Shown in pieces: positions 44,914-56,759 of a DNA stretch of 64,000 nucleotides. Under the pieces are notes generated by a model, which ran no database searches, was not told the DNA's origin, and saw nothing but the letters and a program-made list of their open reading frames with translations. The DNA comes from Filosporella fistucella (lineage: Eukaryota; Ascomycota; Leotiomycetes; Helotiales). Position 1 is the stretch's first letter. Every line of letters starts with the position of its first letter. The stretch is taken from positions 868,001 to 932,000 of the forward strand of contig JAQJZZ010000005.1 in assembly GCA_030077755.1 (NCBI GenBank), read 5' to 3'. The position numbers were made by a program, and so were the translations under genes.

Positions 44914-46365
44914 TTGAATCTGCGCTCTTGGAAAGCATGATCTTGCATCGGGCGGCGTTAAATTCTTAGCAGCATACCCCTTTGTATCACTGCATGAATA
45001 ATGATGGTGGTATACTTCCTGCCATAGTAATACATAATCCATTTATTGCCACTTGTGCAATGGTTCCGGAAGTGGCACTGGGCTTTCTGGGAGAGTTCAA
45101 GTCCTGACCGAGCTGAAAATTTGTGCCTTTGAACACTTCGTGGAGTTTGAGTACTTCGTTCTGGACAGGAAATCCCAGGAGTAGTAACATAGATGTCGTT
45201 CAAAGCACGTAGTCTTCGAGGTTCTGCGGAAGATACCTTAATCTCCAGACTTTCCTTCCTATCAAATTTTCTTTTCGATGAAGGCTGACCTCGAAGTTCC
45301 TTCAGCTGATAAGAGTATCACGTGCACGAACGAAGCAAACAGGGCAAACTTCTCTTTCCAAATCTAGATGTCTTTTCCTTGAGGAAATATTCTAGATTAT
45401 CTCGGCATTGTGTCCTTCATATCATCACTAATACACGCCTTTTTTTACTACGGTGAAAGGTGAAAGGCATTATTGGGTGAGATTAAGAGATAGGAGGTAA
45501 GGTATTTATTGTGTAGATAAGTATATACTTCCATTGCTTTGTCTGATAACCTACGTTAACGTTCGGTTTTTCGAGCTGTTGATCTTCTCTCTGTCTCTTC
45601 TCCATTTTGATTTCTTCTTAAATCGGGTATAGAAGCATGTTGGGATAGGCTGGCGATGCGCAGGTATGTCCCTTAATCTGGTCTAATTGGAAAATACTGA
45701 TTGTGTATTGCAGGAATAAAAAATGTCGCGATTGTGAGGGAAACACGACTATATCCTGTTGATGATGATATAGGCAGATTTGGAGGTAGAATTGTGAGGA
45801 TTGAGGGCTTTGGGAGAGGTTGAGAGGTGTTGAGATTTGTCTTGGGAAGGGGGGTCGGAGGAAGGGAGATCGAGATGGACGTTCGGGGAGGGATGATGAT
45901 ATACTTCTGTGAGAGTGGGCGAGATACGACTTCGTTCTAATGGCGAGAGCATACGCAGATCTGGTGGGAGAGTGCTATAGTAGTGGTTGAGAGGTATAGG
46001 AATCTGTGGTGGGGGGATTGAGATGGGACTTCAGAGGGAATGACAACATAAGTCTGCGAGAATGAGGGAAACACGACTTCGTTCCGATGGCGAGGATATA
46101 CGCAGATTACGCTGGGAAGTGCTTTGGGAGAGCTTGGGAGGCGTAGAAATTCTTTGCTGGGAATCGAGGCGGAACTTTGGAAGGGCTGACGATATACATC
46201 TGCAAGGCTGATTGGGGATAGGAAGTCTGTGCTTGCAGGAATTGGACTATTAACCATCTTGAACTTGAGGGCTAAGTTTTAGGACTGTTCGGAACTCAGC
46301 AATTGGAACTTTGGGACAATATGACTACGATCCCAGATCACTGAGACAGTACTCGGCTGATACAC
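44914..46365. other. Spacer containing a tandem repeat
   Basis: About 1.45 kb between the oxygenase and the large PARP-domain gene. The first 0.8 kb is unremarkable. The rest holds three degenerate tandem units (45735-46210), described separately. No gene recognised; minus-strand open frames run through the repeat. Confidence 0.5.
45735..46210. repeat. Three-copy degenerate tandem repeat (unit about 150-180 bp)
   Basis: Units begin at about 45735, 45911 and 46061. Anchor words recur in the same order: gtgagggaaacacgact / gtgggcgagatacgacttcgtt / atgagggaaacacgacttcgtt; then ggcgag..atacgcagat; then gggagag; then gattgagatgggac or gaatcgaggcggaac; then atgatgatata, acaacataagtctgcgag or gacgatatacatctgcaag. 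The plus strand is strongly G-purine-rich. Minus-strand open frames run across the array and repeat a pattern rich in Pro and Ser. Confidence 0.75.
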
Positions 46366-46373
46366 TATAAATA
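46366..46373 (+). promoter_or_regulatory. TATA-like box of the PARP-domain gene
   Basis: TATAAATA about 235 bases upstream of the ATG at 46608, followed by a C/T-rich leader (cctcagccttctttcccc). Confidence 0.4.
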
Positions 46374-46607
46374 CCATTCTTCTGCATATACGATGTCTAA
46401 GACAAACGCAAGGCACGAGATCTAAGTTTCAGACACAAGCACAAGGCTGCGCTGGCTCATACCACTCAGCTCCTCAGCCTTCTTTCCCCTAGCCTCACCT
46501 CCTTCCTCGAATTTCAATCTTCTCTCTCGCAAAAACTACATACTCAATAGAGTCCTTGTTACCGACAAACACCTGGCAGACCGCTTGCTAGATTGACTTC
46601 AATCTCA

Positions 46608-49600
46608 ATGGCCGCATTTGCAAGCTCTTCAACCGCGCCTGCCACCATCGACCTTTCTTTCCTCAACGAGCTCTACGAAGAAATCGAGACGAACCCTCCT
46701 GCTATAGAAGCACGAAAGCTTCTCATACAACAACTACTAGAGGCTGGGTGGACTGATGCTGCAGCGGACGCGATACAAGAGTTGATCTTTCTCGATCCCC
46801 ACGATGCAGATGCTCAACTTTGGGCAGAGGTGCATTCGGTGTTTGACGCGAAACAGAAGAATCCAGTAGAAAGCACCCTGCCGGTTTCATCAATATCTAC
46901 AAAGACCATTCTTCCAGAGGACTTGGAGAAAGCAAAAGTTGACCTTACTCAAGGCTATGAAGCGCTACGAAGCAAGGCACAAAGACTACTCCGGGAGACG
47001 CAGATTTTCCAAGGCCTGGCCCAGAGTAAGGGAACTACGCCATCAAGTCCCTTGGATAAACACCTTATGGATCTGAAAGACTTGATAGATGGCAAGGTTA
47101 ACAGAGTGGTCAGAACCAGGCAACCCGAGAGTGCCCGCTCTGTAGCGCGAAAAATGGAGCAAGACGCAACAAAAGCCGTTGATATTGTGATCTCGGACTT
47201 GGAGGACATGGTTCGCTGGTTACGCTCTTCTACTTTGAACCCTCCGGACAATGATAATATCCGTGATGCTCTTGTCAAACGAATCCAGACTCTAGCAGCT
47301 ACATTGCCCGATGAAATTCAACGCCTGGCATGGACGGCCTTAATGCATGTCGAGCACGAGGTTCTTCATCGAACATATATTTTGGATGAAACTATGTATG
47401 GAGACTCGGTTGCAGATATCCCAAGGAATAGGTTTTTGGTCACAGAAGATGGGTATCCTTGGGATATGGAAGAATTGTCTCAAGCAATCACGAGCAATGG
47501 AGGGGTCATGCGAAATCCCATGAGCCGTCAAATGTTTACAATCAACGATATTCGTGCAATTGTTCAACATCCCTTTGGAAAAGAGCTTGCTGAATTACAG
47601 ATTGAGCAGAACAAGCTCTCGCAGGGTGTTCGCCCAAAGACGGTTCAAAAACTGGACGAAATGGCCGATGTACTGTTGGCAGATATGAGTGAAGACCAAT
47701 TAGAGAGCCGCCAGACAGTAGATGCATTTTTGGCATATGTTGCAACTCTTCCAGACTCAGAACAGAAAGCACTTGATGGACTTCGTGTACCAGCAAGAGA
47801 CAGCCACACTGGAATGGGTTTTGACACGACTATCGGCGAGGCTGTGCGGGATGTCCAAGGCAACAGGCTGTGTGTGCATAAGGGCGCAGACTTTTTCAAG
47901 CAGGCTGCAAGCCATCTGAGGAAGAATGGGTAGGTAACCGAAAACGCCCAACGATGGGTTTCAAACATAATATCCACTCATGAGAGGCTGTTGTACTTCA
48001 GCTCATGCACGAACATTTATGTTCCAATTGACAGACATATGGCTGTGATTCATATCTCGACAGTTGCAATCCCAGCCTTCATGCCAACAAATTCTTCTCG
48101 AACAATTTTGTGCTGCATCAAGCATTGCCGAAATAGTGTGAGGTGTGAGTGTCAATCCAAAAGATGAGAGTAGAGTGCGCATTGAGCAGATCCAAAATGT
48201 TTCACCGCGAATTAGGACTTTTAACATGTAGCCACCAAGCAAAAGGAACATAGCCAATCCTTGGGCAATTCCTACTGGTCGCCAGAATTGGGTTTTCGTC
48301 AGGGACACGAAGTCTAAGACAACCTCACCGAATACTGTTTCAATCGTGATGCTACTGGCTCGCTTCACTACCTACGGATCTCCTCATGAGAGCCTTACAC
48401 GACTAACTTGATCTTTCAACTCCTTCTGTTGTTCTCTACAGTCCTATCTTATTCTCTCCCATATTATTTCCCATGTTACTTCCCCTTGCTTACTAAACTC
48501 AGATGAGCTTTTCTGCAGTCTTTACCTCTCATTTTCAGCTGTAATCGCACAAGCAGCTCAGCCTTGCGACTCGTAGGCGAGTACTATGACGGACAGCCTC
48601 ACTTGCAAGCACCAATTTTGAATTTCACAATGAAGCTTTTCAGTCAGCGGCACAAGGAAACGTGGCATCGCCAAGTAGATCTTGCAGCAAAAATACAGCA
48701 ATTGTTTGTAGTCGAGTCTCAAGGAGCGGTCCTGAACAAAGATTTTCCATGGGCAACACTGCAACACTATACGAATCAGTATATGGCAAGAAGAGGAGGT
48801 AGTCTCACGCAACAACAGCGTGATGCTCGAGTACTATCCTTGATAAATGGCCACGCAGCAAAAGATGTTGCAATAGCCGCTTGCGGTCATCTCATGTCAG
48901 TAGATGCTGTCCGAAGCTTGCTTGTCAAAATCGTCCCCGAGCAGAGCACCATAACCAGCACCTCACTTCAGCCTTTTCTACGTTCTTTCACTGTGGCAGG
49001 TCAAGTGAAGGAGGAGGCAATCAGCAACAAAGAGGTGCAACTGGCGAAGGAGTTGATGGTGGCGCCGTGGAAACCTGTTGGACAATATGTTGATACGCTT
49101 TTTCAAATGATGGGAAGTGACTTAGCTGCCACTTCGCTTTTATATCCTTGTATTCGGGCACTTGCTCCAGATGTCAGTAAAGCAGCTTCTTCTCTCGTAT
49201 CTGAGTATTCGAGTATGGCGAACTTGAACGACTCGTGATACAGGCCCACTTCTCATTACAGGCCTTCTCAAGAATTTATTTGAGAATTTTCTTATGCACT
49301 GGTCAAAGTCTAGCGCTAACATTGTACCAGGCCTCCATAGCACTGTGCGCGCTTGCGACAGCCTTCAGATCCCAGAACAACTATTGGAGAGAGGCTTACC
49401 CCTCCTTCGCTTTCCTATCGACGTACATTGCAGATGCTACCCCAGAATCCACCGAAGTCGCTCAAATTTTGGCCAAAACATTTCCTGATTGGCGGGGATG
49501 GGCAAATTGGCGACCAAACTCATGTCGCATTGCGAAGATGAGGCCTTTAATCGATCCACCGTACAATCTTACCAATCTCACGCCATTTTTGTGCTTGGAA

Positions 49601-52600
49601 GGCCCAGACTTTCTCAGCAGTTCCTTTCCCAACCTCCGATATGCATATCTAGCTCGCGAATTACAGCCTGGCGCGACGACATTAACAATCGGAGACATCG
49701 TTGTTGAGCTACAGGAAGGAAGCCAGAATGAGGCTAAGACGATGATAGATCGTCTTATGAGTGTCTTAGAGGCAGTGTCTTCTGATCGACCTGCTGATCT
49801 CAGCCTGTTCATATATCTCTGTATCGATAAGCCCATCAAACATAAGTCGTTGGAGATTCTTGAAGCAGTTGTTGCTCTCGGAGACAATTCTATCAGCGTA
49901 TGTATAACTTTCCAACTTGTTCCTTGGGACTTTTGCTCGAAGGCAGAACTTTGACATGATGTCCTACACAAGCTGGAAAATCTATGCGATATTTTGCGGT
50001 TTCTCCGAGGCTAACATTGCTTAGCTCATGGTCAACGAGCTCTATCAATCAGGCGACTTGCAACAAATAGCAAAAAGTATACCAGCTATGCGGTTGCTTC
50101 CGATACTGAGTGTAGAGAGGTGCAAAGACTTGCGTGTGGCCCTATTGGATGATTTCGTTCCAATCATAACGGCAGCACTGGAATTTGAACAGGACTTATT
50201 ACGATCGAAATTATTGTCTAATCAGCCTTGGGCTGGGACAGATGTGCACATAAGGACTCTCGGTGAAAACCTTCTTCGCGCAGGTTGGCTTTATCTTCGT
50301 CTCAACGAGGATATTCAGGAACTGTTAAAAGAGTGGCCAACGGCGCAAGAAACTCTCCTTGTTCATTCTATTCGAACCACGACTGAGTCGCTGCAATCCG
50401 AGGCCAAAACCAGTCTGCTGAAGATGGTTGATATCTACATCTCAGACTGCCTTCTAAAACGTCGTGTCGTGAACATGCCCACCAGAAAATTGATCAAAGA
50501 GCTGATAGAGGTTTGGAAACTGAAAAACGACACCAGTACCCGATCGTTCAGTCTTACTTTAGCCTCGGAGGAGCGGTTCCCCCTTGAGTTTCGATACCAG
50601 TGTCTTTTTCATCTCAAGACATCGTCACCAGCTTTTGTGCAGAGTCTATGGGCTATTGTCAATACCGATACTTGTGAGCCTGATACTGCAGCTGTAAAAT
50701 TTGCGGACCTGTTGGCTTCTTCGACGGATGACACGTCATTCTGGCGCCAGTCATTGTACAAGATGCTTCAGGAACGAGGGACTATGCTTATCGATTATGC
50801 CTTGGAGCACATGAATGCTGCAGAATGGATGCAATTTTTTGCAGACCTTCACTTTTTGTTTGCCTCGGAGGAAGCATGGGACATTGGAGTTTCACCTGCA
50901 ATCTTGAAGCCCAGTTTGCAGCGATGGGTACAAAGGCTGTCTGCTTGCCTTTCCGTTATCACTGAGCTTGAATCCGAGGCCGTATTTGCAGATGTAGTCA
51001 AGTGTCTTTTGTTAGGAGGAGAAGGAGAATTGGGTGATTCGCTAGGAGAAATTGTGGAAATCCTGATTTGGGATATTCAAAGCCACTCGAGTGCAGCAAT
51101 TCTGGGGATTTTATCACAACTTAAACGGGACGGCTCGAATGCCACCCAAATACATGCAGCTCTTGCGAGTCTCAGAGTCGTCAGTCCTGTTGGCGCTGAC
51201 GCTTGTTTACACATCCTTGAGTTGTACCTATCGGAGCTAGGAATTGGTGCGAAACTTGTTTTCGAAGGGTACTTGGAGGAGTCGGCTACCAGCGAGGCGT
51301 ACACAAAGGAAGATGTTATCGCTTTGAAGGGAATCTCTGAGCTGCTAAGCCTAGGCGATGCAGGCGGTTGGTCAGATGAAATACTCAAAATTGCAGCGAA
51401 TCATCTCGATACACAATATGCGGCTCTACTTGCTGAAGCACAACGACTAGAATCGATGCGGATTGCTCTCAAAGGAGCAGACCCAAGCGGGGCCTCCGAG
51501 TTGCTTGCAAACATACGAATTGAAGACCCAACGCCGATTGAAGACGCACTTGGAGGTTTACCCCCGGAGCTTGTTAATGTCGTGGAGAAAGTTGGTGAGC
51601 AGGAGCTCGAGATGCTATTCCCACTCACTCATCTTACTCAATTACAACGAAACGCTATGGGCGTTGGTACAGCCCAAGGTTTACTTGTGAGACTGATAAT
51701 AGGGGACTATGGGATGCCACCTGGGTTCTGTATTCATCTTGACACTGAACTTAGAGGAAAGAGTTACCATAGCATGCAGAACAATTTTGCAGTGTGGGAG
51801 AATTGGGTGACCTGGGATATGGATGATACTTTCGCGGAGTCTGGCAGTAAGGGCAAAGATATCGAAGGCGCCTCGGCGAATCGAGGAATTCATACTATCT
51901 GGGAGGAAGAAAAATCGAATCACGATTCTAGTATGCATTGTCCTTGGATATGCTTCAGTGGTGGAAATTACCCCGACAGCCTGATCTGTTTTGGAGAGGT
52001 TTGCCCAGCCAAATATCAACTGGCAAGAATCCTCTCGCGTCACTTGATGCAGGGTTTCAGCTCAGTTCACGATATATACACTTTAATATCCAATGTACTC
52101 AAAGCTGTTGGGAATGCATGTATTACATGTGGCAATTCTCATGGGGTGAACCTTCGAGGATCGACAACCTGTGGCACCTCTTCCTGTCTTTACGTTTTCC
52201 AGAAGTCGAATCTGGAAGTTCGTCTATCTCCTATACTTCACGATCCTGGAGCCGTCGATCTTCTGCTCACCATGGTGCATTCCGCCGCCAATTCAGGAAA
52301 TCTATCACTCCTTCCAGGCTGCCCGTTCTCCTCGCCATCTGATATACTCGATCTTCTCTCTGGCATGCCGCCAGTAGGCTGCCTTTCCCAATCCGGTAAT
52401 CTAAGCGCGTACATCCAGTCATTTGGCCCTGGGGCAGAGACCATTTTTAATTGGGTCTGCACTTCTCATCGCGGTTTCCTAGCTTCTGCAACCGGTCCTC
52501 TCAAAATCCCCAACCTCCCGCCTGGAACACAACAGTTCGTGCTCGCAAACACTGCGCCAGAATTCGAGCGTGCATTCGCTAGACACGTATCTTCTCATAC

Positions 52601-53012
52601 ACCTACTCGTGTCCTCTTCCATGGCACATCACCCGACAGACTCTTTTCAATACTCAATCAAGGTCTCAAAATTCTCTCCAACACTCCCTTGCAAGTTCAC
52701 GGCGCCGCTTCCGGAGCAGGGATATATATGGCTGAAGAGCCCTCTCTTTCCTGGACATACGCGAATCGTAATCGTGGCCGAGCTACAAACTGGCCTGGTA
52801 GTACCTTTCACGATTTCAATATCTTGCTTGGATGCGAGTATGTAGGACATGGGACAGCTGTCAACGGAATGCATGTCTTGAAAGATGAGAGCACGGTTCT
52901 AGTGAGATACGTATTTTTGATACCGAGTAATGCGAATAGGATACCAATCAGAGGGCATTTGGTACCGGCTATGGAGAGTGTGTGTAGGAGTTTGAGGAGT
53001 GGTGCTTTGTGA
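46608..53012 (+). CDS. Very large protein joining a U-box-like domain and a PARP-type ADP-ribosyltransferase domain
   Basis: Proposed exons: 46608-47929, 48539-49196, 49244-49897 and 50025-53012, giving 1873 aa. All phases agree. N-terminus: TPR-like helices (about 10-70) and a coiled region. About 275-335 is a U-box-like block (EDGYPWDMEEL, GGVMRNPMSRQMF, DIRAIVQHPFGKEL). The middle (about 340-1450) is helical with no recognised domain. The last 430 residues are PARP-like of the PARP6/8/16 type: a Cys-containing segment (ACITCGNSHGVNLRG), then the NAD-binding core with H1744 (VLFHGTSPDRLFSI) and Y1779 (SGAGIYMAEEPS). The third triad residue is not Glu as far as I can see, so mono-ADP-ribosylation is likelier than polymer formation. 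It could couple ubiquitin-type and ADP-ribose marks. Intron 1 (609 nt) is oddly long: two genes (46608-47933 and about 48539-53012) are the alternative. Confidence 0.68.
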
Positions 53013-54582
53013 ATTGGGTGCTTCTTCTGGTTTGGTTTGGCGTTTGGGTCCTGGAGATGGCTTGTGTGTGATTTGAGACTTTTGATAGCTTGTAGAAGGC
53101 GTATTAATTATTGTACTTGAAATGTATTCTCATTTGCTGAAGTTGCCAAACTTGGGTTTCTACATGGGAAGTTCTACAAAGTCGTATTCTTAAAGTTGCT
53201 CTTCAATGTTCCAAATAATGATAATCTCTATCCAGAGTAGAAAACCTATGACACCAAAGGTAGATATTCTAGCCTCGGATATCCAGAGTCGCAATCTGAC
53301 TTGTAAATAGCGATCTGTCTATTTCTGAAGAGAGAGTCCTAATAAAAGCATTGGCATGCCTTCTATGGTACCGTACATTCTTTAAATGTACTCCCTTCTA
53401 TATCGTACCACACTCGCATCCTCTCGGCTTGTATCTCGTTGCTCCAGCATTATTACCAGGAATACAAGTATTCAGCAATGCTCGAGTTGTGTAGAGGATC
53501 TCAGCGGCGCAGAAGGCGGTACAATTGACCCACTTTTTAAGCGACTGCAAAAAAGGGGGAGGCTACCCCGCTATCTGACCTCAGATTCTAGTCACATCTC
53601 CTTTACTATTTCCTTTGCCATCAGAATGGAAACACGGAAATTAATATTCAAAACATAGGATACCCATCTTCGTGATTTTGTACTCGTCTCGAAGAACTTC
53701 CGAAGTGTAGCTGATCGGCGAAAAAAAGAGTGCGCGTTGACATCCCTCCCACCAAGATACGCATAGAGGCAAAATTCGAAAGGGCTATAAGCACAAGCAA
53801 AATCTGCCTTATTTGAGAGCTATTTGTGAAGCTTCAAGTTTCCATCATACAGAGGTCAAGACACGAGATGACAAACATGCCAACATTAGCGGTGTAGACA
53901 TTAGGATAATCCACCCCAATCTGTAAATTGCTAAAGAATATGTTTAGAAGTGCATTACCTGCAAACTCGGATGTCTTATCGTTCTACTGCCTCTTGTTGT
54001 TAGGCCATTATTCACACGCAAGATATGTCATTCCAGATCGAACTTTTTGAAATGACTTGATTCTCCTCTCGAGACAGTTGCGTCACTGTATTCGAAATGC
54101 TCCTGGCAGAAGATGGTCTTGCGAGAAGCTGCAGCTAATATGATTTTCTCTTACATTACTCCTATGCTGTAGGCTGCTATTCGAATATATATTTTGCCTT
54201 GAGAAATGGAGTAGCTGGGAGTGACGACCATTTTTCAAATTCACGATCTATTAGTTCTGTTAATTACAATCCATATCACGTAGGTGAGAGTAGAAATGCA
54301 AATTTTCAAGTAGTTTTCATTGATTACGAAGAGGATACCCATTCTAGACCCACAACCCTGAATATCTGCATCGCTACGATCTCAAAGACCCCAACCATGG
54401 CTATTTGATTCCCGCCTGCCGCAGATTCAAGATGCAATCCTGGGTAATAAACCAGCAACTTAACGCTCCCCAAGAACAAAGCAAAAAATCCGCGCGAACC
54501 GATATTTCCCTTCCATCAGACAACTTTTATGAAAGAAAATGAGACCCATGAATCATGACGATGTGCCCGACAAAAGAACAAT
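53013..54582. other. Convergent spacer; no gene seen
   Basis: About 1.57 kb of A/T-rich sequence between the ends of the PARP-domain gene (plus) and the helicase gene (minus). Open frames at 53386-53658 and 54199-54408 have no family motif. No repeats or mobile elements seen. Confidence 0.5.
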
Positions 54583-56759
54583 TTACCAGGAACTCGGAGC
54601 GGCTGATCCCCAAGAATCAACTGGAGCCAATACAGCCTCCTTGACTGGCTTAGTTGGAGTAGTATCAACACCCCATCCACCAGATACAGGCTCAGCGACT
54701 GGGTCAACCTCAGCACCCCATCCACCAGCAGCAGGTGCAGACTCGGCCTCAGCTGAGTCGCCACCCCATTCACCACCAGCAGACTCGTTGTTCTCATCCT
54801 CAGCAACCTCCTCATCGTCCATCTCAAACTTGAGTTGCTCGACATCACCTTCACCTTGAGCGTTGAAACCCTCAGGAATGTACTGCTCAAGGAAGTCGGG
54901 GATCAATTGATGAGTCTCCAACAAAGTCTTGACCAAGATCTCGGCCATGTCGCTGTCTCTCTCATTGTAAAAAGAGGTAGACATACCAATATGACCAATG
55001 CGACCAGTTCGACCTAAATGATGTTAGAGAAGGGATATGGTAAACAAGCACTATGAAGCTTACCAATACGGTGAGTGTACTCTTGAATGCCACCAAATTG
55101 GGGAGACGGAAGATCATAATTGATGACGTGCATGACACTTGGAATATCAATGCCACGAGCAGAAACTCCAGTAGCAATCAAGATCGGTGACTTGCCATTA
55201 CGGAAGGATCGAAGAGAGTCCTCACGCTCACGCTGGGTGCGATCACTGTGAATGGAGGTACATGGAAACTTTGAGTTGAAGAGGAAATCATCAACCTCAT
55301 CACAGGTACGCTTGGAGTTGACAAAGACAATGGTTCGGGCAGGTGGTGTGGATCTCAACAAATCGAAGAGGGCTTGCTTCTTGATGGTGGGATCGGTGTA
55401 AATGATTTGCTATTTGCTCGTCAGTAAAATGCCCCAAAAGGTGTACAGAAGGAGAGTCTTATTGGAACTTACTTGACGGATGTTCGCATGAGAACTGCCA
55501 GCACGACCAACGCGAATTTGAACATGCGCATGCGCAAGATGTTTTTCAGCCAACTCACGTGCAATCTTGGGGAAGGTGGCGGAAAACATCATGTAAGTGA
55601 TGTTGCCCTCCTCCTGATCTGAGAAAGATTAGTGATTGAGGTTCTGGAAAGGAAACGTATAACAACTTACCACCACCAGACATAATAGTCGTCAACTCCT
55701 GCTCCCAATCAGAATTAACCATCTCATCAGCCTCATCGATGACCATGTACTTGAGGCGCTTGAGAGTCAAAACATGAGTTCGGTTAATGAAATCGCACAA
55801 ACGACCAGGTGAACCAATAAGAATGTCACAACCCTTCGCAAGTTGCTCCATCTGCTCTTTCATAGGGCCGCCACCATAGACAACACAGGGTCGCAACATG
55901 GTACGGTAACAGAACTTGCGAGCCTCGTCGAAGATTTGAGTTGCAAGCTCACGGCTTGGGGCAACAATGAGAACCAATGGCTCAGCACGAACTGGTGCGG
56001 TTTCGCCAGCGACAAAGGCTGCTGGATTTGGTCGTGGAGCAGCCCACTTCTTTGCCTTACCCATCAACTTGCTGAGAATGGGGATCAGGAAAGCAGCGGT
56101 CTTTCCAGAACCTAGACAGTTATTAGTGATCGCATTTCCGCCAGGAAATGAGAGTGCACTCACCAGTCTGGGCACAAGCAACAATATCGTGGCCCTCAAA
56201 GACGGCTGGCATGGTGTATTGCTGGATAGGTGTTGGTCGATCATAACCCGCAAGCCGAACGTTCTCAAGCATGACAGGATGCAAGCCAGCCTCCTCGAAT
56301 GCCATGACAGGCTTGATTTGAATGGGGCCAGTTTGATCAACCTCGATCTCGGCGATCCTAAGACTGTGTCAATACTAGTTCTTTTGAGTAGAGGCCATGA
56401 AAGACTCACTTGCTGAAATTGATACCAGCCTTTTGTTCACCTGGTTCACCGAAGAGTTGCTTCTCAAGAGCCTCAAACTTTGGACCGACATCGCCGTATT
56501 CCTCATTCCATTCGTAGACAGCAGCATTACCACGCCATCCCTCATCGCCTGGATCACCTGAGTCTCCGAGCTCCTTGGAAGACATCATGTATTTGGCATA
56601 ATTGTAGGCTTGAGGAGAAGCCCAGCCAGCCTCCTGGGGGTCCTGAACTTCAGCTGAAGCACCCTCGAGATCCCTCTCAGGAGCATCAGCAACGACGGAC
56701 TTGACAGGGTCAACTGTGGGCAAAGCCGCAGCCATGTCGTCAGTACCCCAGCCAGACAT
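54583..56759 (-). CDS. DEAD-box RNA helicase (Ded1/Vasa-like group) with WG-rich ends
   Basis: Six exons on the minus strand: 56759-56410, 56357-56164, 56111-55671, 55618-55473, 55409-55064 and 55013-54583, giving 635 aa. All helicase motifs are present in order: Q-motif (GYDRPTPIQQY), Walker A AQTGSGKT (179-186), PSRELA, GG, SPGR, DEAD (307-310), SAT, IVFVNSKR, ARGID and HRIGRTGR. Introns fall inside Walker A and the last motif. The N-terminus (MSGWGTDDM, then an acidic region ending FEALEKQLFG) and the C-terminus (GGWG, GGWGAE and GGWGVD repeats in an acidic context) are tryptophan-glycine-rich, as in some Vasa-related proteins. Likely an ATP-dependent RNA unwindase in translation or mRNP granules. 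A start further upstream is unlikely. The second-exon acceptor could be 6 nt earlier (cacag). Confidence 0.92.

Noticed and set aside
45749..46257. Two overlapping minus-strand frames as a Pro/Ser-rich protein gene
   Set aside because: The frames simply follow the three tandem repeat units, have stops between them and no signal peptide or known domain; reported as a repeat instead.
49197..49243. Frameshift or pseudogene break in the PARP-domain gene
   Set aside because: A 47-nt intron (gtatct..acag) with phase 0 on both sides explains the frame change without assuming a mutation, though the intron is short.
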